From assembly GCA_051879195.1 (NCBI GenBank), contig JBJELO010000289.1, positions 1-5,934 on the forward strand: a DNA stretch of 5,934 bases, written 5' to 3'. This DNA is from TWA4 sp051879195. Lineage in GTDB: Bacteria > Bacillota > Clostridia > Lachnospirales > Lachnospiraceae. Below the pieces are notes generated by a model. The model ran no database searches. It was not told where the DNA came from and saw only the letters and a list, made by a program, of their open reading frames with translations. How positions within the stretch are numbered: position 1 is the stretch's first letter; each line of letters begins with the position of its first letter. Both the position numbers and the translations under genes were made by a program. Below, one piece after another: positions 1-5,934 of the stretch.

Positions 1-158
1 GCCAGAGCCATATAAGCCTTTTTCAATTCCTCCGGTGTATACGAAGCGTCGTAATAGCCGTAGAACAGGCTCATTTTCTCCCAGACTTCCCGTTTTTCCT
101 CATCTGTATGTATGTCTGCCAGGGTTCCGTAAAAATCAAAAATATAATTTTTATACAA
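1..158 (-). CDS. HAD-superfamily hydrolase, N-terminal part (runs off the window)
   Basis: The first 52 codons of a gene continuing beyond position 1. The visible protein starts M(TTG)-YKNYIFDFYGTLADIHTDE, which is HAD motif I (hydrophobic strand, then DxYGTL) followed by the start of a helical cap (residues 20-52, rich in E, K, Y). Asp8 would be the nucleophile that forms the aspartyl-enzyme intermediate. The second motif Asp of typical phosphatases is Tyr10 here, as in DxYGTL members such as haloacid dehalogenases and many uncharacterised Firmicute HAD proteins. The TTG start is chosen because AAAGGA (169-174) lies 10 nt upstream and because the motif sits at the expected distance from the N-terminus. 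The gene begins 32 nt after the glgB stop with no terminator between, so it is probably cotranscribed. Substrate is unknown; a sugar-phosphate phosphatase role would be a guess from context. The motif II-IV residues lie outside the window. Confidence 0.85.
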   Translation of the reverse strand, partial: MYKNYIFDFYGTLADIHTDEEKREVWEKMSLFYGYYDASYTPEELKKAYMAL

Positions 159-168
159 TTTTTCCGAG

Positions 169-174
169 TCCTTT
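169..174 (-). promoter_or_regulatory. Ribosome binding site of the HAD gene
   Basis: AAAGGA on the minus strand, 10 nt before the TTG codon at 158-156. It supports the TTG as start, since no in-frame ATG lies nearby. An out-of-frame ATG at 180-178 opens only nine codons and spans this site, so it is unlikely to be the real start. Confidence 0.6.
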
Positions 175-190
175 CTGCATATTGATCCGA

Positions 191-2119
191 TCAGAAACTG
201 AAAACCAGAACACCATATCCATTCAACGGACAGGCAATGGAATACGGTTTTCCATCAGAAGATATTTTTTCCGGTTTTATTTTCATTTCCTGCGCCTCCG
301 TGTAATTGTCCCACGAAGAATCAAGGAGGAGCTTATGCTGCTTTCTTTTCAGAACCCCCACACGGTAATCTTCTCTTCTTACAGGCGTAAAATTGCACAC
401 GAACAGAAGATTGTCTTTACCATCCTTACTGTGTCTGACAAAGCTGAAGATGCTCCGGTCTCCGTCATCCGGTGCAATCCACTCAAATCCTGCTTCCTCA
501 TAATCCAGCTCGTAAAGGCACCGGTGATTTTTATACAGGCATAACAGCGCTTTCATAAAATCATGCACTTTCCTGTGACCGGCATCATTCAGAAGTCCCC
601 AGTCCAGCTCCCGTTCCTCGCTCCATTCTCTGTTCTGGGCAAAATCCTGTCCCATAAAAAGCAGCTTTTTGCCCGGATGTCCCACGAAGAATCCGTATGC
701 AGCCTTCAGATTTTCCAGCTTGTCAGCTGGATATCCGGGCATTTTCTCCACCAGCGAGCATTTTCCGTGAACTACTTCATCATGTGACAATACAAGAATA
801 AATTTTTCCGAATATGCATACATCATACTGAAATTCATCTGTGTATGATGATATTTCCTGTAAATGGGATCATTTTTCATGTAGGAGAGGAAATCATTCA
901 TCCAGCCCATGTTCCATTTCATGGAAAAGCCCAGACCATCATTTTCCGGTGTATCCGTCACTTTAGGCCATGCCGTCGATTCCTCCGCAATGATAACGGT
1001 GCCGTCTTCCCGCCGTTCAATGAGGGAATTCAGATGTCTCAGAAATTCCACAGCCTCCAGATTTTCCTTTCCGCCATACTGATTCGGTACCCATTCGGTT
1101 CTTCCGTAATCCAGGTACAGCATGGATGCCACTGCATCTACACGCAAACCGTCAATATGATACTCATCCAGCCAGTAAAGTGCATTGGAAATCAGGAAAT
1201 TTTTCACTTCGCTTTTACTGTAATCAAATACCTTGGTTCCCCAGTCCGGATGTTCCCCTTTACGTGAGTCCGCATATTCATACAAACATGTACCGTCAAA
1301 CTGTGCAAGACCGCATCCATCCTTCGGAAAATGCGCGGGCACCCAGTCCAACAGCACGCCGATTCCTTTCCCGTGAAGATAATCCACCAGATACATAAAA
1401 TCATGAACATTTCCATAACGGGAGGTGGGGGCAAAATACCCGGTCACCTGATAACCCCAGGAACCATCGAAAGGATGCTCCGCAATCCCCATCAGCTCCA
1501 CATGGGTGTAACCCATTTCCAGTACATAGTCCGCCAGACTGTGGGCGATCTGCTTGTAATTGTAAAATCCCTGCGGGTTAGCTTCACTGTAAGGATGCTT
1601 TTTCCAGGAACCGGGATGTACTTCATAGATAAACATGGGATTCTGATCCGGATTCATTCTCCTTCTTTTTTGCATCCAGTTCTGATCCTTCCAGACATAT
1701 CCTTCCAGCCTTTCCACCATGGAAGCAGTGGCAGGCCGCACTTCACTGTGTATGGCAAAAGGATCTGCTTTCATGACGGTTCTTCCGTCCCGGCAGAATA
1801 CACAGTATTTATACCGGCTGTGTTCCAGAACTCCGGGAATAAAAAGTGCATGGATTCCAACGGGTTCCAGACGTTCCATCACATGCGCATTCACATCCCA
1901 TCCGCTAAAATCGCCAACAACACTGACTTTTTCAGCATTGGGTGCCCAGACAGCAAAATAGACGCCTTCTTTTCCATCCCGTTCCGTAAGATGTGCACCC
2001 ATTTTTTTATAAATCTCATAATGAGTTCCCATTCCAAACAGATACTGATCATATTCCGTTACTTCAAATACAGTTTTCTCTTTCTTTTGCAAATCTGCTT
2101 TCTTGATTTTTTTTGCCAT
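191..2119 (-). CDS. glgB: 1,4-alpha-glucan (glycogen) branching enzyme, GH13
   Basis: A complete 642-residue cytoplasmic enzyme that cleaves an alpha-1,4-glucan chain and re-attaches the segment by an alpha-1,6 bond. In order: a short basic N-terminus (1-16), a CBM48-type beta domain (about 28-115; FAVWAPNAEKVSVVGDFSGW at 55-74), the GH13 barrel (about 155-530) and a C-terminal beta domain ending VFSF. Visible GH13 regions: DWVPAHF (Asp258), GLRVDAV (nucleophile Asp328), IIAEEST (acid/base Glu379) and LSHDEVVHGK (Asp447). The branching-enzyme signature EHPFDGSWGYQVTGYFAPTS is at about 214-233. The length fits the shorter bacterial GlgB forms that lack the extra N1 domain of the E. coli enzyme. 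The ATG start lies 2 nt after the malQ stop, with its Shine-Dalgarno inside the last malQ codons, so translation is probably coupled. All catalytic residues are intact. Being placed with permeases and malQ rather than with glgC/glgA is the notable point. A debranching or trehalose-forming GH13 enzyme is unlikely given the HDEVVHGK motif. Confidence 0.97.
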   Translation of the reverse strand: MAKKIKKADLQKKEKTVFEVTEYDQYLFGMGTHYEIYKKMGAHLTERDGKEGVYFAVWAPNAEKVSVVGDFSGWDVNAHVMERLEPVGIHALFIPGVLEHSRYKYCVFCRDGRTVMKADPFAIHSEVRPATASMVERLEGYVWKDQNWMQKRRRMNPDQNPMFIYEVHPGSWKKHPYSEANPQGFYNYKQIAHSLADYVLEMGYTHVELMGIAEHPFDGSWGYQVTGYFAPTSRYGNVHDFMYLVDYLHGKGIGVLLDWVPAHFPKDGCGLAQFDGTCLYEYADSRKGEHPDWGTKVFDYSKSEVKNFLISNALYWLDEYHIDGLRVDAVASMLYLDYGRTEWVPNQYGGKENLEAVEFLRHLNSLIERREDGTVIIAEESTAWPKVTDTPENDGLGFSMKWNMGWMNDFLSYMKNDPIYRKYHHTQMNFSMMYAYSEKFILVLSHDEVVHGKCSLVEKMPGYPADKLENLKAAYGFFVGHPGKKLLFMGQDFAQNREWSEERELDWGLLNDAGHRKVHDFMKALLCLYKNHRCLYELDYEEAGFEWIAPDDGDRSIFSFVRHSKDGKDNLLFVCNFTPVRREDYRVGVLKRKQHKLLLDSSWDNYTEAQEMKIKPEKISSDGKPYSIACPLNGYGVLVFSF

Positions 2120-2121
2120 AA

Positions 2122-3621
2122 TTAGTCCTCATTCCTGTCCATTCGGAAACTCCGTTTTGTCAGTTTCCGCATTTCTGCCAGCAGTTCCGGTGTGATCTGC
2201 CCGTTTTTCAGGCGCCATTTCCAGTTGGTTCCCAGAGTGGAAGGCCGGTTCATCCTTGCCTCATTTCCCAGCCCCAGATAATCCTGCAGAGGGATAATGC
2301 ATACATTTGCGGTGCTCATCATGGCCAGGCGGATCATATCCCGGTGAATCTCCTCAGCCGGTGTATCCGCATTGTCCATATATTCGTTCAGAAACTGCCT
2401 TTCATCATCCTCCAGCTCCTGATACCAGGATACAATTGTGTCATTATCATGTGTACCTGTATACACAACACAGTTTTTATCGTATTCATGAGGGAGATAT
2501 CCCGTTTCCTTCCCCGGCTCAAAAGCAAATTCCAGAACCTTCATATTCGGATATCCGCTGTCACGTACAAGCTGCTCCACGGAAGGCGTCATCAGTCCCA
2601 GATCCTCGGCGATCACTTCCCGTCTCCCAAGATTTCTTTCCAGTGCCCAAAACAGATCCGTCCCCGGTCCTTTTTCCCAGTGGCCGTCCATGGCCGTTTC
2701 CGCCCCGTAAGGAATGGAGAAATATTCATCAAACCCGCGGAAATGGTCGATACGGACAACATCATACAGTTTATAGCAATGCGCCATCCGTTTTGTCCAC
2801 CAGTCATAGCCTGTACTCCTGTGATAATCCCACCGGTACAGTGGATTACCCCACAGCTGTCCGGTCTCTGAAAATGCATCCGGCGGACATCCGGCAACAG
2901 CAGTCGGAAGATTGTCCGGTCCGAACTGAAAAAGCCCGGGATTTGCCCATGCATCAGCACTGTCAAAAGCCACGTAAATCGGCAGATCTCCAATGATGCT
3001 GATTCCATTTCTGTTGGCATAGCCCTTTAAAGCAGTCCACTGCTCCATAAATTTAAACTGCAGATATTCATAAAATTCAATTTCGTAATAGTACTTTTCC
3101 CGATAATAATCCAGTGCAAAGCCCCATCTCAAACGGATATCTTCCGCCCATTCGTTCCAGGAAGCTCCCCCAAAACAGTTTTTCACTGCCATAAACAGAG
3201 CGTAATCTTTCAGCCAGAATGCATTTTCCTGTACAAATCCGGAAAAAGCTGGATTTTTATAAATTTCGCTTCTTTCATATGCTTTCCTGAGAAGACGGAA
3301 TCGTTCCTGATAAATCTTTCCGTAATCAACATACTCCGGATCATCGCCAAAATCGCAGGCACTGCATTCTTCCTCAGTCAGTACTCCTTCCTCAATCAGC
3401 TTCTCCAGATCAATAAAGTACGGATTTCCCGCAAATGTGGAAAATGACTGGTACGGTGAATCGCCGTAACTGGTCGGTCCCAACGGCAGAATCTGCCAGT
3501 ATGACTGTCCCGCTTCTTTTAACTGGTCAATAAATTTATATGCTTCCTTTGAAAATGCCCCGATTCCGTATTTTGAAGGAATACTGGAAATCGGAAGCAG
3601 TACGCCGCTTGATCGTTTCAT
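2122..3621 (-). CDS. malQ: 4-alpha-glucanotransferase (amylomaltase), GH77
   Basis: A 499-residue cytoplasmic enzyme that transfers maltosyl and longer units between maltooligosaccharides, yielding glucose and longer chains. The N-terminus MKRSSGVLLPISSIPSKYGI is the classic start of bacterial GH77 proteins. The ATG at 3621 is preceded at 6 nt by AGAGGTG. The frame stays open 19 codons further, to a TTG at 3678, but that codon has no ribosome site and lies in the stem-loop, so I reject it. Catalytic motifs, numbered from 3621: VVRIDHFRGF with nucleophile Asp292, VIAEDLG with acid/base Glu339, and GTHDNDT with Asp392. These sit almost exactly where Thermus amylomaltase has its triad (293/340/395). 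The C-terminal block QDYLGLGNEARMNRPS is present. The length is usual for the short bacterial type without N-terminal starch-binding domains. It sits between the sugar permeases and glgB, which it abuts. No defects are seen. Confidence 0.97.
   Translation of the reverse strand: MKRSSGVLLPISSIPSKYGIGAFSKEAYKFIDQLKEAGQSYWQILPLGPTSYGDSPYQSFSTFAGNPYFIDLEKLIEEGVLTEEECSACDFGDDPEYVDYGKIYQERFRLLRKAYERSEIYKNPAFSGFVQENAFWLKDYALFMAVKNCFGGASWNEWAEDIRLRWGFALDYYREKYYYEIEFYEYLQFKFMEQWTALKGYANRNGISIIGDLPIYVAFDSADAWANPGLFQFGPDNLPTAVAGCPPDAFSETGQLWGNPLYRWDYHRSTGYDWWTKRMAHCYKLYDVVRIDHFRGFDEYFSIPYGAETAMDGHWEKGPGTDLFWALERNLGRREVIAEDLGLMTPSVEQLVRDSGYPNMKVLEFAFEPGKETGYLPHEYDKNCVVYTGTHDNDTIVSWYQELEDDERQFLNEYMDNADTPAEEIHRDMIRLAMMSTANVCIIPLQDYLGLGNEARMNRPSTLGTNWKWRLKNGQITPELLAEMRKLTKRSFRMDRNED
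2126..2130 (-). promoter_or_regulatory. glgB ribosome binding site inside the malQ 3' end
   Basis: GAGGA on the minus strand, 6 nt before the glgB ATG and lying within the last two malQ sense codons (Glu-Asp). With only 2 nt between the malQ TAA and the glgB ATG, ribosomes finishing malQ can feed glgB directly. Confidence 0.75.
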
Positions 3622-3627
3622 TTCATT

Positions 3628-3634
3628 CACCTCT
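3628..3634 (-). promoter_or_regulatory. malQ ribosome binding site
   Basis: AGAGGTG on the minus strand, 6 nt before the ATG at 3621-3619. It decides the malQ start: the longer open frame beginning with TTG at 3678 has no such site. Confidence 0.8.
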
Positions 3635-3657
3635 TTTATCTCCTGCCCAAAAAGGGA

Positions 3658-3680
3658 TACTGCAGCGTTTTGCTGCAATA
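3658..3680 (-). promoter_or_regulatory. Stem-loop in the malG-malQ intergenic RNA
   Basis: The minus-strand RNA can fold UAUUGCAGC / AAAAC / GCUGCAGUA: a 9-bp stem with one G-U pair and a 5-nt loop. It starts 20 nt after the malG stop, followed by UCCC and five U before GGG. The U run starts four bases after the stem, so this is not a canonical intrinsic terminator. It could be a weak attenuator, or an RNA-stability or processing element that lets permease mRNA outnumber enzyme mRNA. It is the only evident structure in the 79-nt gap (3622-3700). Function is inference. Confidence 0.45.
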
Positions 3681-3700
3681 CCCCCGCACATTAGTAATAC

Positions 3701-4573
3701 TCAGCCTTTTACAGCTCCTGACATTCCGTCCACATAGTATCTCTGGAGGAACATGAAGAGAATTGCTATGGGGATGGAAATCAATACGGCACCTGCCGCG
3801 AAACAGGTATACCAGCTGTCAATGTATTCTTTTTCCAGCATTTTCCAAAGGCCAATAGCAACCGTATAATAATCCGCATTCGCACGGCAGATAACCTTTG
3901 CGAAAATAAAGTCAACCCAGGGTCCGATAAAGGAAGTTAAAACCGTATAAACGATGACCGGCTTGCTGAGAGGCAGCGTCATTTTTGTAAAAATCTGCCA
4001 CCGGGTGCATCCGTCAATCAGAGCCGCTTCGTCAATTGCAAGAGGAATCGTGTCAAAAAATCCTTTGGCAATCTGGAAACCGAGTCCCGCTCCTCCTGAA
4101 TAGCAGAGAATCAGTGCCAGACGGATAAGGCCGCCTTCCGAAAGTCCCAGTGCTTTTAAGATAAAATATACCGCAACCATGGACATGAAGCCCGGGAACA
4201 GCCCCAGGATCATGGCCATATTCATATAAGGCTTTCGCATCTTAAAACGGAGTCTGGACAGGCAGTAGGATACAGCCAGTACATAAAATGTAGATAAAAT
4301 ACAGGAGCAGATGGCAATAAACAGGGTATTGCCGAACATTTTCGGGAAATTCAGTATCGTAGTGTCCGTAAACAGTCTGGCATAGTTGTCAAGCGTATAT
4401 CCCTGAGGAAGAAACGTGGATACATAGGAACCTTTTTCCGCACGGAAGCTGGTCAGAACCACCCATGCAATGGGAAATACCCAGACAAAAGCCAGAACTG
4501 CCAGTACTCCATGCACAATTACATTATTGATAAACCGCGTTTTCTTTGCGGATCTCTGTGTGTTTGCTGCCAT
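3701..4573 (-). CDS. malG: Sugar ABC transporter permease, MalG family (probably maltodextrin)
   Basis: A complete 290-residue inner-membrane subunit of a carbohydrate (CUT1) ABC importer. About six membrane segments are visible, near residues 16-42, 80-105, 115-140, 148-170, 205-228 and 256-277. Between the fourth and fifth lies the cytoplasmic EAA loop that docks on the ATPase: EAALIDG (182-188), nine residues, then MTLP (198-201). The end, QRYYVDGMSGAVKG, is the typical MalG-family C-terminus. The ATG start is 2 nt after the malF stop, and a strong GA-rich site (4582-4590) inside the malF 3' end precedes it, suggesting coupled synthesis of the two channel halves. The 15-residue N-terminus is polar and basic, as expected for a cytoplasmic tail. 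Family membership is clear; maltodextrin as substrate is inferred from the adjoining malQ and glgB. The energising ATPase is not in this window. Confidence 0.92.
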   Translation of the reverse strand: MAANTQRSAKKTRFINNVIVHGVLAVLAFVWVFPIAWVVLTSFRAEKGSYVSTFLPQGYTLDNYARLFTDTTILNFPKMFGNTLFIAICSCILSTFYVLAVSYCLSRLRFKMRKPYMNMAMILGLFPGFMSMVAVYFILKALGLSEGGLIRLALILCYSGGAGLGFQIAKGFFDTIPLAIDEAALIDGCTRWQIFTKMTLPLSKPVIVYTVLTSFIGPWVDFIFAKVICRANADYYTVAIGLWKMLEKEYIDSWYTCFAAGAVLISIPIAILFMFLQRYYVDGMSGAVKG

Positions 4574-4575
4574 TT

Positions 4576-5934
4576 TTAGAATCCCCCCTCTTCCTTATAG
4601 GATTTACTGTTGCGATAGGTAAGCAGAGCGCCCACCGCCAGAATGATGAATGTGAGAATACCGATGACCGCACCGATATTATAATATTGCTTATCAATGG
4701 TCAGCTTGTACAGCCAGGTTACCAGCAGGTCGGTGCTGCCGGCCGTGGAAGCCAGATTGGTCACCGGGTCGCCGCCGGACAGCAGATAGATGATATTGAA
4801 GTTGTTTACATTGCCTGTAAACGTTGCGATCAGATAGGGAGTCGTAATATACAGCATATACGGCAGTGTGATCTTAGTAAAAATCTGCAGAACATTGGCC
4901 CCGTCCACTCTGGCCGCTTCATACAGTTCCTCCGGGATATTCTGAAGAACACCGGTCAGCTGAAGCAGAGTATACGGAACACCAACCCAGATATTGATCA
5001 CAATAACCGTCACCCTTGCCCACATGGGATCCGTGAAAAAAGGAAGCGAACTGTCCACACCGATCAGTTCCAGATTCCGGAGCAGAACATTCACCGCACC
5101 GTTGGGCTGGAGCATGGTTCTCATGATCAGCAGTGATACAAAGGAGGGAACCGCACATGACAGTACAAAACAGAAACGCCAGAAGCCTTTTGCTTTTGTA
5201 TCCTTTCTATTAATCACCAGTGCCAGTATCATACCGAAAATGTAATTCGTAAATGTGGCAAAGAATGCCCACACCAGTGTCCATACCAGCACCGACCAGA
5301 AGGTACTTCCCAGAATGCTGCTGGAGTCAAAAAGTGCCTTGAAATTATCCAGTCCCACCCAGTCAAAAAGCACCAGATGATTGCCGATTTTACTGTAATT
5401 GGTAAATGCCATGCAGATCATGAAGATCAGCGGCAGCACCGTAAACCCGAAGATAAACGTCAGAGACGGAGTCATCAGAAGTCTATGTATGTTGTCATGA
5501 AGAAGTGTTTTCAGATCTTCTTTAAACGTATTGACATGTTTCCCGTCTTTATCCATGCACTCCACGTAATAGGCACTCTTTACAGCTTCCCGCCACAGGT
5601 AAATCATAAGAAGAGTCACCATGACCGTCGCCACTCCGTACAGAAGGATCAGCACGGAATTGTCTCCCTGGGTATATTCGTAAATCTGCAGCGCCTCATT
5701 CCAGACCTCTTCCTGTTCCACAGAACCGAGAGAAGGCAGCATGGCCAGACAATGAAATCCATTTGTAATCATAAATGCCAGATATGCAATTTCAACCGCA
5801 AGAAACAGCAGCCCCTTTATTACCTGTTTATGTGCGATATTTCCCAGACCCATAACCAGCATGGACAGCCTGGTTTCCACCGCACCGTTCTTCGCTGCCG
5901 CCGATACTGTATAGGGGGTAGGAAATTCATTTAC
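4576..5934 (-). CDS. malF: Sugar ABC transporter permease, MalF family (5' end probably outside the window)
   Basis: The membrane partner of the MalG-type subunit. Counting from a GTG at 5880 there are 434 residues; the same frame stays open through another 18 codons to the window edge. I prefer an upstream start: the GTG has no Shine-Dalgarno and its residues read on naturally from a polar stretch (AAAKNGAVETRLSMLVMG). About eight membrane segments are seen (GTG numbering): 18-42, 75-97, 139-159, 193-222, 231-253, 287-308, 341-362 and 401-421. A roughly 35-residue outside loop follows the first, and there is no large periplasmic P2 domain as in E. coli MalF, which is normal for Gram-positive relatives. 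The EAA loop that contacts the ATPase is EAARVDG (321-327), nine residues, then ITLP (337-340). FNIIYLLSGGDP (361-372) is a conserved MalF block. A solute-binding protein gene is expected upstream. Substrate specificity is inferred from malQ and glgB. Confidence 0.88.
   Translation of the reverse strand, partial: VNEFPTPYTVSAAAKNGAVETRLSMLVMGLGNIAHKQVIKGLLFLAVEIAYLAFMITNGFHCLAMLPSLGSVEQEEVWNEALQIYEYTQGDNSVLILLYGVATVMVTLLMIYLWREAVKSAYYVECMDKDGKHVNTFKEDLKTLLHDNIHRLLMTPSLTFIFGFTVLPLIFMICMAFTNYSKIGNHLVLFDWVGLDNFKALFDSSSILGSTFWSVLVWTLVWAFFATFTNYIFGMILALVINRKDTKAKGFWRFCFVLSCAVPSFVSLLIMRTMLQPNGAVNVLLRNLELIGVDSSLPFFTDPMWARVTVIVINIWVGVPYTLLQLTGVLQNIPEELYEAARVDGANVLQIFTKITLPYMLYITTPYLIATFTGNVNNFNIIYLLSGGDPVTNLASTAGSTDLLVTWLYKLTIDKQYYNIGAVIGILTFIILAVGALLTYRNSKSYKEEGGF
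4582..4590 (-). promoter_or_regulatory. malG ribosome binding site inside the malF 3' end
   Basis: GAGGGGGGA on the minus strand, coding the Glu-Gly-Gly near the malF C-terminus and ending 8 nt before the malG ATG. Together with the 2-nt gap between genes it supports translational coupling. Confidence 0.7.

Noticed and set aside
138..152. AT-only hairpin (AAAAAT-ATA-ATTTTT) as a terminator after glgB
   Set aside because: The stem has no G-C pair and falls inside the first codons of the HAD gene, so it reflects AT-rich coding sequence rather than a terminator.
151..180. Nine-codon ORF (ATG at 180, TAA at 153-151) just before the HAD start
   Set aside because: It is very short, overlaps the HAD ribosome site and start, and has only a weak GGA ahead of it; chance is the simplest explanation.
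35..544. A 169-codon plus-strand open frame over the glgB 3' end and the HAD start
   Set aside because: It is antisense to two recognisable proteins, has no ribosome site and is of low-complexity basic/aromatic composition.
1331..2125. A 264-codon open frame on the plus strand opposite glgB
   Set aside because: It lies wholly antisense to a well-supported glgB with all catalytic motifs. The translation is rich in His, Ile, Phe and Ser without domain character, as expected for a shadow frame.
3622..3678. N-terminal extension of malQ by 19 residues from a TTG at 3678
   Set aside because: No Shine-Dalgarno precedes it and it lies in the stem-loop. The ATG at 3621 has a strong site and gives the standard GH77 N-terminus.
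3658..3680. Reading the intergenic palindrome as a CcpA/LacI-type operator
   Set aside because: The 5-nt asymmetric centre and flanks do not fit the even-length palindrome with central CG; aligned on its CG, most outer consensus positions mismatch.

Overview
The window reads as one strand-uniform stretch of an alpha-glucan uptake and metabolism operon from a low-to-moderate GC Gram-positive anaerobe. The protein style suggests a gut Clostridia/Lachnospiraceae-type Firmicute (relatives of Blautia, Roseburia, Dorea). That assignment rests on the feel of the protein sequences, on strong GA-rich Shine-Dalgarno sites and on the absence of an ATPase gene beside the permeases; it is an inference, not a database result.

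Every gene is on the minus strand, so transcription runs from position 5934 towards 1. In order: (i) a MalF-type sugar ABC permease (about 5934-4576), whose reading frame is still open at the window edge, so its true start is probably outside; (ii) a MalG-type permease (4573-3701), starting 2 nt after the malF stop; (iii) a 79-nt gap holding a 9-bp stem-loop and a doubtful 22-codon ORF; (iv) malQ, a GH77 4-alpha-glucanotransferase (3621-2122); (v) glgB, a GH13 glycogen branching enzyme (2119-191), starting 2 nt after the malQ stop; (vi) the first 52 codons of a HAD-superfamily hydrolase (158-1, running off the window), with a TTG start. There is no gene-free stretch longer than 79 nt, and I see no RNA genes, mobile elements, CRISPR or long repeats.

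Together the genes describe maltodextrin handling. The two permeases would form the membrane channel of an importer, with a solute-binding protein probably encoded upstream of 5934 and an ATPase elsewhere. MalQ disproportionates the imported maltooligosaccharides into longer chains plus glucose, and GlgB adds alpha-1,6 branches. The tight malQ-glgB coupling suggests imported dextrins could be turned directly into branched storage glucan. All catalytic residues of both enzymes are present.

I see no clear sign of a novel system. The points most worth a second look are the malQ-glgB coupling inside an uptake operon, the stem-loop between the permease and enzyme halves, and the edge-truncated HAD gene.
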